From the NCBI GenBank assembly GCA_903862655.1, contig CAIOZA010000031.1, positions 1 to 43,123 of the forward strand: a DNA stretch of 43,123 bases, read 5' to 3'. Below, one piece after another: positions 7,555 to 17,103 of the stretch (its first letter is position 1; the number at the start of each line of letters is the position of its first letter). The DNA is from an uncultured Ignavibacteria bacterium. GTDB taxonomy: Bacteria > Bacteroidota > Ignavibacteria > Kapaibacteriales > UBA2268. The notes beneath the pieces are model-generated. The model worked only from the letters and a program-made list of their open reading frames with translations. It was not told the origin of the DNA and made no database searches. The translations under genes and the position numbers were made by a program.

Positions 7555-8829
7555 TTAAGGGCAATCGCCTGCTTTCAGGAATACTTTTTCGTAATCCCAA
7601 AGGTTGCCTGTACCGCTTGCTACACTCAATCCGAATGCACCTAATGACCATCCGTATGCACCGATGAATCTGGCTTTGGATTGCTGACATGGGGGTGTGA
7701 AAGTGTAATCTCCTCCGATTAAATATGCTGACTGTACCCAGCCGATTGTAGTGTTGTAAACAGATGGGAGACCAAGTCTTATCTCGAATCGGGGTACTGC
7801 CAGTCCCCATGACATTGCCATTGCTCCAGCGGCTCCGGACTGAGGTTTGGAGTTTTCCTTCATTTCATAAGTTCTTACATTGGCACTGGGTGAGCATTTC
7901 TTGCTTTGAACATCGTATTGAAAGCCTTCATCGACAACAAATTTGAATTTATAATCCAGCAGAGTGGATGCTCCTGACGGAAGTAATGCATTCATAACCA
8001 CTAAGCATCTTACATCGAAGAACAAGATTGGAATTCCTGCTATTGGGAATCTGAATAAGCGCAGCGGTACTTCTATCTTCAGATCACTTCCCGATCCTGC
8101 CGCTACTGCCTTCAAGTCGAATTCACCTTCCATGTATTCATTCCTGGAATCATACATCATCAGTTGATGGTTGACAACTTCAATATTGCCTCTGGTTCTG
8201 AAGTTTCTTACCTCACCGATTAGAGTGAGCTTAGCGACCTTGGTGTCTAAAATAATTTTCTCGCAGGTAATACTTATCCTTACTTTTCCGCTGAGCAGCT
8301 TGAGGCCGATACTGTAAAGATATGACCCCACTCGGGCTGAATAGCCGACGCTGTCTGTGGTAACTATCTGAATCTGGCTTCCAGGTATTGATTTGATTCC
8401 GTTCAGAATGTCCTGTTTGTCGAAATTAACATATTGATTCCAAGTGAGCTTAGCGTCCTTAGCCACATCAGTTAGATTAGCGGGCCCAACAGTAACAAGG
8501 ACTTCACTACCTTGATTTACAGTCTTTACAACTTTATAATATTCCCATTTGTTAATAACAAAGTTGTCGTCAGCTTTCAGGGATTTTGCTTTTGTGCTGG
8601 TTCCTTTGAAGTGGATAATGCTTGCTGTTGTATCGAATAGGACTATGTCGGAGTTCTCATTCTCGGTGAACACAACCGTAGAATTATCCCAAGTGATATT
8701 TATCGAATTTGTTGTAGTCGTGTCCGTATTTCCGGGATTGACTGCGGTGTCCTTGGAACAGCCGGTAATCAGCCTTACAGAAATTGAAAGTAAAATAAGC
8801 AGAAAGAAGGTAGAAATGTATTTTTTCAT
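7555..8829 (-). CDS. Lipoprotein of unknown function
   Basis: A 424-residue protein beginning with a lipoprotein signal: MKK, a hydrophobic stretch and the lipobox LITGC (C24), followed by a threonine/asparagine-rich linker (NPGNTDTTTTNS). The body is about 370 residues of soluble, beta-rich sequence with no motif that I recognise. It is a single-gene unit ending 33 bases before a terminator. An outer-membrane or periplasmic location is inferred from the lipobox and the aspartate-free +2 position (CSKD). GGGG lies 7 bases upstream of the start codon on the minus strand. Confidence 0.8.
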   Translation of the reverse strand: MKKYISTFFLLILLSISVRLITGCSKDTAVNPGNTDTTTTNSINITWDNSTVVFTENENSDIVLFDTTASIIHFKGTSTKAKSLKADDNFVINKWEYYKVVKTVNQGSEVLVTVGPANLTDVAKDAKLTWNQYVNFDKQDILNGIKSIPGSQIQIVTTDSVGYSARVGSYLYSIGLKLLSGKVRISITCEKIILDTKVAKLTLIGEVRNFRTRGNIEVVNHQLMMYDSRNEYMEGEFDLKAVAAGSGSDLKIEVPLRLFRFPIAGIPILFFDVRCLVVMNALLPSGASTLLDYKFKFVVDEGFQYDVQSKKCSPSANVRTYEMKENSKPQSGAAGAMAMSWGLAVPRFEIRLGLPSVYNTTIGWVQSAYLIGGDYTFTPPCQQSKARFIGAYGWSLGAFGLSVASGTGNLWDYEKVFLKAGDCP

Positions 8830-9269
8830 ATAACCCCCGATAAAAGGTGATTAATAATATGATGCAGTGAATTGGTTAGCAATATAAACATAGTTATCAA
8901 TTTAAACAAGAAATATTATAAAGAGAACAATTGAAACTTAAGACTTGAATAGATGGTATTGCACGGAAACCAGCCTGAGTGAATAATCAGAAAAACTAAT
9001 GACAAATTGTTGATAAAAATGGATAATAGCTGTCAGCCGGATTCATAAATTTATCTGCATATTTATACTATTATTAATAATGAATATTCTAAGTTTTTGT
9101 GTATTTTTACCGATAACCATTAATTGGATTTAAAATTGGAAAATTACCCAATGAACAAAATAAATCGGGAGTCTGGCATTATAAGCCTATCCTTATTGCT
9201 AAATTAATTTACCTGCGCATTCGTAGGAAAGAAATGTAACTATGAAACCTATTTCTTAGAGGTTGAACT
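8830..9269. other. AT-rich intergenic region between divergent genes
   Basis: 440 bases with no supported gene. It must hold the promoters of the lipoprotein (minus) and of the histidine kinase (plus). AGAGG (9258-9262) is the ribosome site for the kinase. A five-codon reading frame (9242-9259, MKPIS) ends on that site and could be a leader, but its support is weak. Confidence 0.5.
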
Positions 9270-12200
9270 ATGTCACCGACATTTACTATAGAAGAGTTAA
9301 TCGATATAAAGCTTTTACAATCATTGCTGGCAAGATTGGGCGAGGTTTACCCTTTCCCTATGGCATTGCTTGATCTAGAAGGGAATGTCCTTGCCAAATC
9401 GTGCTGGCAGGATATATGCACCAAGTTCCATAGATTGAACAAGGAATGTGAGCTGGAATGCAGAAAGAGCGACCTATATGTTCTGGATCATTTGAATGAA
9501 GCTAACCCATCTGTTTGTTATAAATGCCCTCATGGGATGATGGATAATGCCATGCCTGTTACGTTTGAAGGCAAGAATCTGGCAATTTTCTTTGTAGGGC
9601 AATTTTTTACAGAAGAACCTGACATAGAATTTTTCAAAACTCAGGCACTTAAATTCGGATTTGAGGAGTCAGCATATCTGGATGCCGTCAGGAAAGTTCC
9701 AGTATGGTCTATGGCTAATTTAGATAATTTCATGCTCTATATGAAAGGAATTCTTGACGTTTTGATAGAAAATGGGATGAATAATTATAACGACAAGATA
9801 GCCAGAAAAACCGCTTTTCAAAGTGATTTGCGATATCGTGAATTTTTCGAGAATCTTCCTGAGTATGCCTATACCATCTCACCCGAAGGAATGATACTTG
9901 ATTTAAATAAAGCTGCCTTGAAGGTATTAGGTTATGAGAAAAATGAAATTATCGGCAAGCCTCTGCAATTTATATATGATCCCGAATCTTATGAACAAGT
10001 CCTCATTAATCTGGAACGATGGAAAAAAAATGGTTTTGTTAGTAATGCTGAAATGATACTCTTAACCAAAAATGGAGATAGAAGAAATGTTCTTCTAAAT
10101 GTCAGTTCTGTTTTTGATGAAGATGGAAATATTATCTACTCAAATTCAGTTCAAACCGATATAACTAACGAAAAAATATCTGAAGTTGCTCTAAATGCAA
10201 GTGAGGTTCAGCAAAGAACAGTATTCGAGAATTCAGTCGATGCGATTGGAGTATCAATCACAGGTATTCACGTTATTGTTAATAAAGCATATTCGGATAT
10301 GTTTGGTTATGATTCCCCCGATGACTTGATAAATGAACCAGTTCTAAGCCTTATAGCTCCATCGGAGCGTCCAATAATAAGTGAAAATATCAGGAAAAGA
10401 GCCACTGGCGAAAATACACCAAAAGAATTTCTATCACGAGGATTAAAAAAAGATGGAAATGAATTTGATCTGCATGTGAGAGTTTCCACATATTCTATCA
10501 ATGACGTGCTGCATACAGTTGTAATAATGCGTGATACAACTAATGAAATCAGAATTCAAAAAGAACTGATTGAAAGTAAATCTTATCTCGAATGTATATT
10601 TAATGCTACAGAAGATTCTGTATTTCTTGTAGATGTGCATCATAAGATATTATCCGTAAATAACTCCGGAGCATACAGACTCAATATTTCTCCCGAAAAG
10701 CTAATCGGTGCTAATATTTTCGATTTATTTCCTAAGGAATTATCAGATAACAGAAAATTAATGTTCAATAGTGTTGTCAGCTCAGGTGAATCTGCTATTT
10801 TTGAAGACAAAAGATTCGATTTGTATTTCGAGAACCGGTTCTTTCCTATCAAGGATGGTACGGGTGCAGTCGTGAATGTTGTTATTTATGCTAAAGACAT
10901 ATCGGAAAACAAACATAACGAGCAATTCATTAGGGATAATGAAGAGCGATACCGTAACTTATATAACAATACTCCCATAATGATGCATTCTATTGATAAG
11001 AATGGTTATCTGCTCAGCGTGAGTCAATATTGGCTCGATAAACTAGGATATTCTGAGTCTGAAGTTATTGGAACAAAGTCATCAAACTATTTAACAGAAG
11101 AATCAAAAATCTATGCAAATGAAGTAGTACTTCCGGAATTCTACAAAACCGGAACATGTAGAGATATTGCATATCAATATAATAAGAAAACTGGAGAAAT
11201 AATCGATGTCCTATTATCTGCAATATCAGAAAGGGATTCGGAAGGGAAAGTAATACGTTCATTGGCAGTTTTGATTGACATCACCGAGAGAAAGAAAACT
11301 GAAAACGCACTCCAGGAAAGTGAAAAGAATTATCGCGGTTTATTTAACACCGTTCAGCAAGCTATATATATACAAAATCCTGATGCGACGTTTATCGATG
11401 TCAACCAGGGTGCAATAGATATGTATGGCTTAGAACGCGAAGAGTTCATAGGCAAAACGCCTGAATTCTTGGCTGCCCCTGGGATGAATGATTTCCAACA
11501 GATTGTTAGTAATGTAAATCAAGCTTTTGCCGGTATTCCCCAAAAGTATGAATTCTGGGGCAAAAGAAAAGACGGAACAATTTTCCCGAAGGATGTATGG
11601 ACGGTAAAGGGAGTTTATGACGGAAAAGATGTGTTGTTCACTCTTGCTAATGACATTACCAAACGCAAAAAGGCAGAAGAAGCCCTTAAAACATCTGAAC
11701 ATTTGCTCAATGAATCGCAAAAAATAGCTGAAATTGGTCACTATGATTTTAACATTCTCGGTGGCAGATGGAGCAGTTCTGAAACACTTAATACAGTGTT
11801 TGGGATTGGCGATGACTATGATTCATCCTTTGAAGGCTGGATGAGTTTGATACATCCTGATGACCAAGAGATGATGATTAATTATTTCCAGGGTGAAGTA
11901 ATTGGCAAGCATCAGTTCTTCGAAAAAGAGTATAGAATTGTCCGTCAATACGATCAACAAGTCAGATGGGTTCTGGGACTTGGGAAGCTTGAGTTCGATG
12001 AAAACGGCAACCCTATTCGTATGTTCGGCAATATCCAGGATATTACAGATAGAAAACACTTTGAACAGGACCTGATAGAAGCGAAAAATAAAGCTGAGGA
12101 AGGTGACAAACTCAAGAGCTCATTCCTGCAAAATATGTCGCATGAAATTCGAACTCCCCTAAACGGCATAATGGGATTTTCTGCATTGCTAAGAGATTTC

Positions 12201-13220
12201 GATTCTCTGGATTCTGAAGAGATCAATGAATATATTGACCTTATTAATAGTTCTTCAAACAGATTGCTGGGTATTGTCGATGATGTCTTGCAGGTGTCCC
12301 GTCTTGATACCGGAATGTTGGTATCAAATAAGACTATATTCCCAATCACAGAAATATTCCAGTATTTTAGTTCTCTATACTCAAATAAAATGAGTTCTAA
12401 AACTCTGCAATTCAGATTAAATATCCCTGAAGAATGTATTAATTTGTCTGTCAACACAGATAAGGATAAATTATTTCAGATTGTTTCGAACCTGTTAAAT
12501 AATGCATTGAAATTTACTGATAAAGGGTTCATAGAATTGGGATGCAGAATAAGCAGCAATTTATTTCAGATTTTCGTCAAAGATAGCGGAATTGGAATAG
12601 CTGAGGAATTCATACCTAAAATATTTGAAAGATTCTGGCAGTTTGAAGCATTTTCGTCCAGGAAATTTGGCGGAACCGGTTTGGGATTATCGATTATCAA
12701 AGGACTTGCTGATCTTATTGAAGCAAAAATTGAAGTAGATTCAGAATTGGATAATGGGTCTATTTTTATCATTTCGCTGCCACTTAGTGCTGATACTAAT
12801 GCAATGGACAAGAAGCAAAAGCCTGATGCGAAGTCAAATACCGATAAAAATCTTTCGGGTCTCAAGATTTTAATTGTTGAAGATGAAGAGACAAATTACT
12901 ACTACATCAGTAAGTTATTGAAAAATGATGATGTTATTCTTACGTGGGCACAAAATGGTTCTGAGGCAGTCGAGGCATCAGAAAATCAGTATTTCAATTT
13001 GATATTAATGGATTTGAAAATGCCTGTAATGGATGGATTTGAGGCAACAAGAATTATCAGGGAAAAGAACCCGAAAATCCCAATTATTGCCCAGACTGCT
13101 TATTCTCATCAGGATGAGAGAGCAAGAGCTATGGAATCAGGATGTAACGAATTCATTTCAAAACCAATAAATAAAGCAGCTTTTTACAACATTATACAGA
13201 ATGTTTTAAAACTGAATTAA
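9270..13220 (+). CDS. Soluble hybrid sensor histidine kinase (PocR, six PAS, HisKA, HATPase, receiver)
   Basis: A 1316-residue cytoplasmic phosphorelay protein with no membrane helix. Residues 10-165 form a PocR sensory domain with its cysteine set (C45, C50, C60, C64, C83, C86; VCYKCPHGM), a family thought to bind small hydrocarbon-like ligands or, by its cysteines, metal. Six PAS domains follow, starting near 187, 310, 440, 558, 685 and 810 (the last of PAS_3 type, LIHPDD). The kinase core has the phospho-accepting H958 in MSHEIRTPLNG, the N box NLLNNALKFTD, G1 DSGIGI and G2 GGTGLGLSI. The receiver has the acidic patch VEDEE and phospho-acceptor D1248 in LMDLKMPVMDG, then K in SKPI. All catalytic residues are present. 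No separate response regulator or HPt gene adjoins it, so its output partner is elsewhere. Confidence 0.93.
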   Translation: MSPTFTIEELIDIKLLQSLLARLGEVYPFPMALLDLEGNVLAKSCWQDICTKFHRLNKECELECRKSDLYVLDHLNEANPSVCYKCPHGMMDNAMPVTFEGKNLAIFFVGQFFTEEPDIEFFKTQALKFGFEESAYLDAVRKVPVWSMANLDNFMLYMKGILDVLIENGMNNYNDKIARKTAFQSDLRYREFFENLPEYAYTISPEGMILDLNKAALKVLGYEKNEIIGKPLQFIYDPESYEQVLINLERWKKNGFVSNAEMILLTKNGDRRNVLLNVSSVFDEDGNIIYSNSVQTDITNEKISEVALNASEVQQRTVFENSVDAIGVSITGIHVIVNKAYSDMFGYDSPDDLINEPVLSLIAPSERPIISENIRKRATGENTPKEFLSRGLKKDGNEFDLHVRVSTYSINDVLHTVVIMRDTTNEIRIQKELIESKSYLECIFNATEDSVFLVDVHHKILSVNNSGAYRLNISPEKLIGANIFDLFPKELSDNRKLMFNSVVSSGESAIFEDKRFDLYFENRFFPIKDGTGAVVNVVIYAKDISENKHNEQFIRDNEERYRNLYNNTPIMMHSIDKNGYLLSVSQYWLDKLGYSESEVIGTKSSNYLTEESKIYANEVVLPEFYKTGTCRDIAYQYNKKTGEIIDVLLSAISERDSEGKVIRSLAVLIDITERKKTENALQESEKNYRGLFNTVQQAIYIQNPDATFIDVNQGAIDMYGLEREEFIGKTPEFLAAPGMNDFQQIVSNVNQAFAGIPQKYEFWGKRKDGTIFPKDVWTVKGVYDGKDVLFTLANDITKRKKAEEALKTSEHLLNESQKIAEIGHYDFNILGGRWSSSETLNTVFGIGDDYDSSFEGWMSLIHPDDQEMMINYFQGEVIGKHQFFEKEYRIVRQYDQQVRWVLGLGKLEFDENGNPIRMFGNIQDITDRKHFEQDLIEAKNKAEEGDKLKSSFLQNMSHEIRTPLNGIMGFSALLRDFDSLDSEEINEYIDLINSSSNRLLGIVDDVLQVSRLDTGMLVSNKTIFPITEIFQYFSSLYSNKMSSKTLQFRLNIPEECINLSVNTDKDKLFQIVSNLLNNALKFTDKGFIELGCRISSNLFQIFVKDSGIGIAEEFIPKIFERFWQFEAFSSRKFGGTGLGLSIIKGLADLIEAKIEVDSELDNGSIFIISLPLSADTNAMDKKQKPDAKSNTDKNLSGLKILIVEDEETNYYYISKLLKNDDVILTWAQNGSEAVEASENQYFNLILMDLKMPVMDGFEATRIIREKNPKIPIIAQTAYSHQDERARAMESGCNEFISKPINKAAFYNIIQNVLKLN

Positions 13221-13392
13221 TTTAATTAATTAAAAAATTATTTTTTCAAAAACATTATCAACTCCCAAGATTGTTGTGATTCTGTTTTTCTTTTGCAGAC
13301 AAATTATTTTCTCATAATATTTTGCCTTTGGTATGAAGTATTTTTCTTAGTATATTGATAAAATTCAGAACATAAAAATTAAGAATTATATC

Positions 13393-13764
13393 ATGATTAT
13401 TTTTTCATCAATCCTCATCACATTAGCTCTAATCTTTTATTCAAGTGGAATTTGGTCCGAACGATTTGCACGCAATCTTAAGCCTTGGCATGTTGCAACA
13501 TTCTGGTGCGGCTTCTGCTTCGATGTTGCAGGGACTTTTATTATGCACCTTATGGCAAATGGAGCTTTCGATTTATCCAAATCACATACTCTTACAGGGC
13601 AAATTGCTCTCTGGGTGATGCTCGTGCATGCAATATGGGCAACCCTGGTTATTCGAAAAGGATCACTCAAATCAAAAAAAGAATTTCATAAATACAGTAT
13701 CATAGTTTGGCTTATCTGGCTTATACCATATTTCGGCGGTATGTATTTGGGAATGACCCACTAA
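13393..13764 (+). CDS. Small four-helix membrane protein (HsmA/TIGR03987-like)
   Basis: 123 residues with about four membrane helices (residues 2-18, 34-55, 68-86 and 102-120). The conserved-looking residues are WHVATFWCGFCFDVAGT, MH in IMHLMANGA, GQIALWVMLVHAIWA and HKYSIIVWLIWLIPYF. The histidines within or near helices recall small haem-binding membrane proteins. From memory it resembles the HsmA/TIGR03987 family, whose function is unclear to me. It stands alone, 172 bases after the histidine kinase and 83 before the FISUMP gene. No strong ribosome site is visible. Confidence 0.7.
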   Translation: MIIFSSILITLALIFYSSGIWSERFARNLKPWHVATFWCGFCFDVAGTFIMHLMANGAFDLSKSHTLTGQIALWVMLVHAIWATLVIRKGSLKSKKEFHKYSIIVWLIWLIPYFGGMYLGMTH

Positions 13765-13847
13765 GTATCTAAGTATGATTTGACATATTTTAAGTAACTA
13801 GTTCAATTTGTAAAAGAAATTACCGATTAAAACTAATGGAGGAAATT

Positions 13848-14540
13848 ATGTCATATAAGTTTATAGGTTTAATCGTTTTAATTGTTAACCTCTTGCTTAG
13901 CTGTAAAGAGGATAACATTACAAATCCCACAGAAAATGATTCTGCCTCAGTGAAACTATGTGATCTAATCTGGACAACACAAAACGTTAATACCGATCAT
14001 TACCTCAATGGTGACTCGATTCCTGAAGTGAAAGACCCAAAGGAATGGGTAAAGCTAACCACAGGTGCCTGGTGCTATTATAATAATGACCCAGCAATGG
14101 GTGCTATTTATGGAAAACTCTATAACTGGTATGCAGTTAGTGATTCACGAGGATTAGCCCCAAAAGGTTGGCATGTTATTAATGAATCAGAGTGGAAAAT
14201 TTTGGAAATGTGTATGGGCATGGAACAAAGCGATATTGATGAATGGGGTCCCAGAGGCTTTGTAGAAGGCGGCAAACTGAAAGATACTGGAACAAAACTT
14301 TGGCAAAGTCCTAATACTGGTGCATCGAACGAAAGCGGTTTTTCTGCAATTCCCGGTGGAAGACGTGACGAGAATGGAAATTTTGCGGACATAAGGAATA
14401 GTTGTTATTTATGGTCTTTTCCTGATGGTAACTCGGCTGGCGAATTGGGCAGATATCTATATTATAATAATGCAAAGATAAGTAGAAGTCACTATAACAA
14501 GTTAAATGGCTTCTCAGTAAGGTGCATGAAAAACTATTGA
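13848..14540 (+). CDS. FISUMP-domain lipoprotein
   Basis: The domain is the Fibrobacter succinogenes major paralogous (FISUMP) type: LIWTTQNVNTDHYLNGD, then YNNDPAMGAIYGKLYNWYAV, the near-universal LAPKGWHVINESEW, then ESGFSAIPGGRR and the C-terminal NGFSVRCMK. These are surface or secreted domains related to C-type-lectin-like folds. I place the start at 13848, not at the in-frame ATG 13836, because the bases of that upstream ATG belong to the ribosome site GGAGG (13838-13842), five bases before 13848. The resulting 230-residue protein starts with a signal (MSYKFIGLIVLIVNLLLSC) whose cysteine fits a lipobox. The domain is complete. Confidence 0.9.
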   Translation: MSYKFIGLIVLIVNLLLSCKEDNITNPTENDSASVKLCDLIWTTQNVNTDHYLNGDSIPEVKDPKEWVKLTTGAWCYYNNDPAMGAIYGKLYNWYAVSDSRGLAPKGWHVINESEWKILEMCMGMEQSDIDEWGPRGFVEGGKLKDTGTKLWQSPNTGASNESGFSAIPGGRRDENGNFADIRNSCYLWSFPDGNSAGELGRYLYYNNAKISRSHYNKLNGFSVRCMKNY

Positions 14541-14615
14541 AAAATCAAAATATATTGTGAGGTGAATAATAATCAATTTGACTTTCCTCACTTCATTCCT
14601 CATTTGATTTTTTCC
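14541..14615 (+). terminator. Possible terminator of the FISUMP gene
   Basis: AAAATCAAA (14541-14549) can pair with TTTGATTTT (14603-14611), with TGAGG (14558-14562) and CCTCA (14598-14602) inside, ending in a short T-run. The stem is imperfect and AT-rich. Confidence 0.4.
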
Positions 14616-14635
14616 ATATGGATAAAGTGCTAGGA

Positions 14636-14716
14636 TTAGATCTTCACAACCTTCCTCCACAAATCCACAGCTTCCTTGATGAAATCATCTGCTTTCTGAT
14701 ATGTTCGCTGAGGGTT
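14636..14716 (-). pseudogene. Possible remnant of a gene 3' end
   Basis: On the minus strand 26 codons and a TAA read as a plausible amphipathic C-terminal helix (NPQRTYQKADD, then AVDLWRKVVKI). A stop codon lies immediately upstream (14717-14719) and there is no start codon, so it cannot be an intact gene. It may be the tail of a gene lost by deletion. The length is too short to identify, and it could be chance. Confidence 0.3.
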
Positions 14717-14777
14717 CTAAGTCTGCACTGAAAATATCATTGGAGATACCGTCTGATCCTTGTTATGCAACATTTAG

Positions 14778-15482
14778 TTATTTATTCGTTGTGAATGTTA
14801 CATTCCCTTTGTCGTCAAATAATATCAGTGTTGACTCCGGATGCTTTACTATTTGCCCGCCTTTGGTCTTTATGATAGATGAGCCCAACACAGCACGCAT
14901 ATTGCCGTTTTCATCGTAAAGTGTTACCGATGGCTTGAAGTCCAGCTCCTTCGAAATTGTAATATATGGCATAGTCTTCTGATTCTTCGAGTTTGGTGTA
15001 AGCTTCTGCTGCATTCCAAGCATGAATTTATTCGCCTGAAACGACAGGACTTCAGACGTTAGCGAATCTTTTTTGCTCTCTATTATCAATCCCGGATTTG
15101 GATTGTTGAACAAAGTGATAAATTTATCGGATTTTTCTGTTTTGTTACCCAAAGTAACGGCATAAGGACTCATGTCGAGAGATTTGCCATTATCAGTTAT
15201 TAATATTTTCCCGAGGTTCATCTTCAATACCATATCGGTTACTTCCCGTTCAGCACGAGGATCGTCATACCTATCGAAGCCAAAGTAGCCCAGAACGCCT
15301 GACTCCGGGTCGCGGACAACAAATTTCTCGGCTTCGATAACTTTAGGAATCGCTGTTTTCAACTGAAAACCAATGAAGCCCAAAGAGACCATGACTGTTA
15401 TCATCAGATAGAATGTAATTTTAAAGCGTCTGTTCTTCGATTCGAGAAGTTCGAGTCTTCTGTTAATGTCGGTAGTATCCAT
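14778..15482 (-). CDS. Membrane-anchored protein of unknown function
   Basis: I take the start at 15482 (MDTTDINRRLELLES), not the in-frame ATG 48 bases upstream, because AGAGG lies eight bases before it. The 234-residue product has a short cytoplasmic coiled-coil-like N-terminus, one membrane helix (about residues 20-39) and a beta-rich outer part. Short motifs of the kind D-x-x-G-x-x are repeated: VRDPESGVLGYFGFD, LYDENGNMRAVLGSS and LFDDKGNVTF. Such turns suggest a repeating beta structure. I do not recognise the family. It is transcribed away from the half-ClpB gene, with 226 bases between them. Confidence 0.75.
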   Translation of the reverse strand: MDTTDINRRLELLESKNRRFKITFYLMITVMVSLGFIGFQLKTAIPKVIEAEKFVVRDPESGVLGYFGFDRYDDPRAEREVTDMVLKMNLGKILITDNGKSLDMSPYAVTLGNKTEKSDKFITLFNNPNPGLIIESKKDSLTSEVLSFQANKFMLGMQQKLTPNSKNQKTMPYITISKELDFKPSVTLYDENGNMRAVLGSSIIKTKGGQIVKHPESTLILFDDKGNVTFTTNK

Positions 15483-15708
15483 GATTTTTCCTCTAAGAAT
15501 ATTTATTAACAATTTTTTTATTGCGGACAAACAAGTATGTTTCTCTTACTATTCGTAGGTCTAGCATCTTGCTCAACCAAATTGCAATATATGTAATTTC
15601 ATATCTATATTAAAAAGGATTATCAGCTTTCTTATTGTGTTGTGGCAATTTTTGAATTTTCTATTCGTTGATGTATAATTATAATATTTAGAAAAACTCA
15701 GGTTAATT

Positions 15709-17037
15709 ATGATTGACGAAAATGCAATTAGCAATACTAAATCAAGGCTGGAAGAGATAGAAAAGGAACTTTCAGATTTACGTGAGGTTCAATACTCTCT
15801 CAAAAGCCGCTGGGAAGTTGAAAAGAAAATTATACATGAGATTCAGAGTTATAAAGCAGAAATTGAGAATAAGAAAGTTCAGGCTGATGAATTTGAGCGT
15901 CATGGCAATCTGGGGAAAGTAGCCGAGCTACGATATGGTACAATACTTGAGCTGAATAAAAAATTAAAATCAGCAAACGAAAAACTTGTTGAAATTCAGG
16001 CAAATGGCAAACTACTGAAGGAGGAAGTTGATTCCGAAGATATAGCCGAAGTAGTCTCGAAATGGACAGGCATTCCAGTCAACAGGATGTTGGAGACTGA
16101 ACGTACAAAACTGATATCGATGGAGGATAGACTCCATCATAGAGTTATCGGACAGGAAGAAGCCGTTATGGCAATATCTAATGCGATCCGCAGAACCCGT
16201 GCCGGACTTCAGGATGCAAACAGGCCAATCGGATCATTTATCTTTCTCGGAACTACTGGTATAGGCAAAACTGAAATGGCACGAGCACTTGCTGAGTTCC
16301 TCTTTGATGACGAAAATTCTCTCGTTCGCATTGATATGAGCGAATATATGGAAAAATTCTCAGTTTCACGATTGATTGGGGCACCTCCGGGATATATCGG
16401 CTACGAAGAAGGCGGGCAGCTCACAGAAGCCATACGCAGAAAACCATATTCGGTGATACTGCTGGATGAGATCGAAAAAGCAAATCCCGAAGTTTTCAAT
16501 GTACTGCTACAGGTGCTTGACGAAGGGCATCTGACAGACAGTAAGGGCAGGAAAGTCAATTTCAAGAACACAATTATCATAATGACTTCCAATCTGGGCA
16601 CAGATATAATCCAGGAAAAAATATCTGAAATCGACGATGAGAACCGAGACGAGATGATCTCTAAGATGAGATACAGCATTCTCAATCTGCTGAAACAGAA
16701 GATGCGTCCAGAATTTCTCAATAGAATTGATGAAATTATACTATTCAAGCCACTCACAAGGGCAGATATACTCAGCATAGCTCACTTGCAGCTTGAAATT
16801 CTAAAATCTAAAATTAACCACTTGGGGATCGCTCTCGAATTTACAGAAGATGCACTGGATTGGCTGGCTTCATTAGGTTATGACATACATTATGGTGCGA
16901 GACCTTTGAAACGAACCATTCAGAAAAACATTGCCGATCCACTGGCTTTGCTTCTGCTCGAATCGAAATATATATCAGGCGATAAGATTCTAATTGATGC
17001 AGGTCCCGACGGTGGATTCAAATTCAACAAAGAATAA
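15709..17037 (+). CDS. Half-length ClpB: middle-domain coiled coil plus second AAA+ ring only
   Basis: Full ClpB disaggregases have about 860 residues: N-domain, AAA-1, coiled-coil M-domain, AAA-2. This protein has 442 and begins within the M-domain (SRLEEIEKELSDL, then GNLGKVAELRYG), followed by EDIAEVVSKWTGIPV and a complete AAA-2: Walker A GTTGIGKT (G181-T188; most ClpB have GPTGVGKT), Walker B ILLDE (D253, E254), the substrate pore loop GYIGYEEGG, sensor 1 MTSNLG, and the C-terminal small domain with GARPLKR. The gene has its own upstream region (15531-15708) with no trace of AAA-1 coding sequence, so it is a clean half and not a fresh frameshift. A full-length clpB probably exists elsewhere. 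The start is preceded only by a weak site (CAGG). Confidence 0.88.
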   Translation: MIDENAISNTKSRLEEIEKELSDLREVQYSLKSRWEVEKKIIHEIQSYKAEIENKKVQADEFERHGNLGKVAELRYGTILELNKKLKSANEKLVEIQANGKLLKEEVDSEDIAEVVSKWTGIPVNRMLETERTKLISMEDRLHHRVIGQEEAVMAISNAIRRTRAGLQDANRPIGSFIFLGTTGIGKTEMARALAEFLFDDENSLVRIDMSEYMEKFSVSRLIGAPPGYIGYEEGGQLTEAIRRKPYSVILLDEIEKANPEVFNVLLQVLDEGHLTDSKGRKVNFKNTIIIMTSNLGTDIIQEKISEIDDENRDEMISKMRYSILNLLKQKMRPEFLNRIDEIILFKPLTRADILSIAHLQLEILKSKINHLGIALEFTEDALDWLASLGYDIHYGARPLKRTIQKNIADPLALLLLESKYISGDKILIDAGPDGGFKFNKE

Positions 17038-17042
17038 AAATA

Positions 17043-17096
17043 ATGGAGATTATCAACCTGACCGAAGGCGAAATCAAGATTATGGAGGGAGAATAG
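17043..17096 (+). CDS. Possible 17-codon leader or small ORF
   Basis: ATG at 17043 opens a short frame (MEIINLTEGEIKIMEGE) ending in TAG, five bases after the half-ClpB stop and seven before the next start. Its last codons overlap the GGAGGGAG site that would serve the gene at 17104, so it could couple translation. The codon pattern looks coding, but so short a frame is weak evidence. Confidence 0.2.
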   Translation: MEIINLTEGEIKIMEGE

Positions 17097-17103
17097 TATA
17101 TTT

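Noticed and set aside
12566-12865. Antisense ORFs inside the histidine kinase
   Set aside because: They are shadows of a well-supported coding frame with all kinase motifs. No start signals.
14701-14919. Plus-strand ORF of 72 codons
   Set aside because: Most of it is the antisense of the minus-strand membrane protein at 14778-15482, and the remainder is spacer. No ribosome site.
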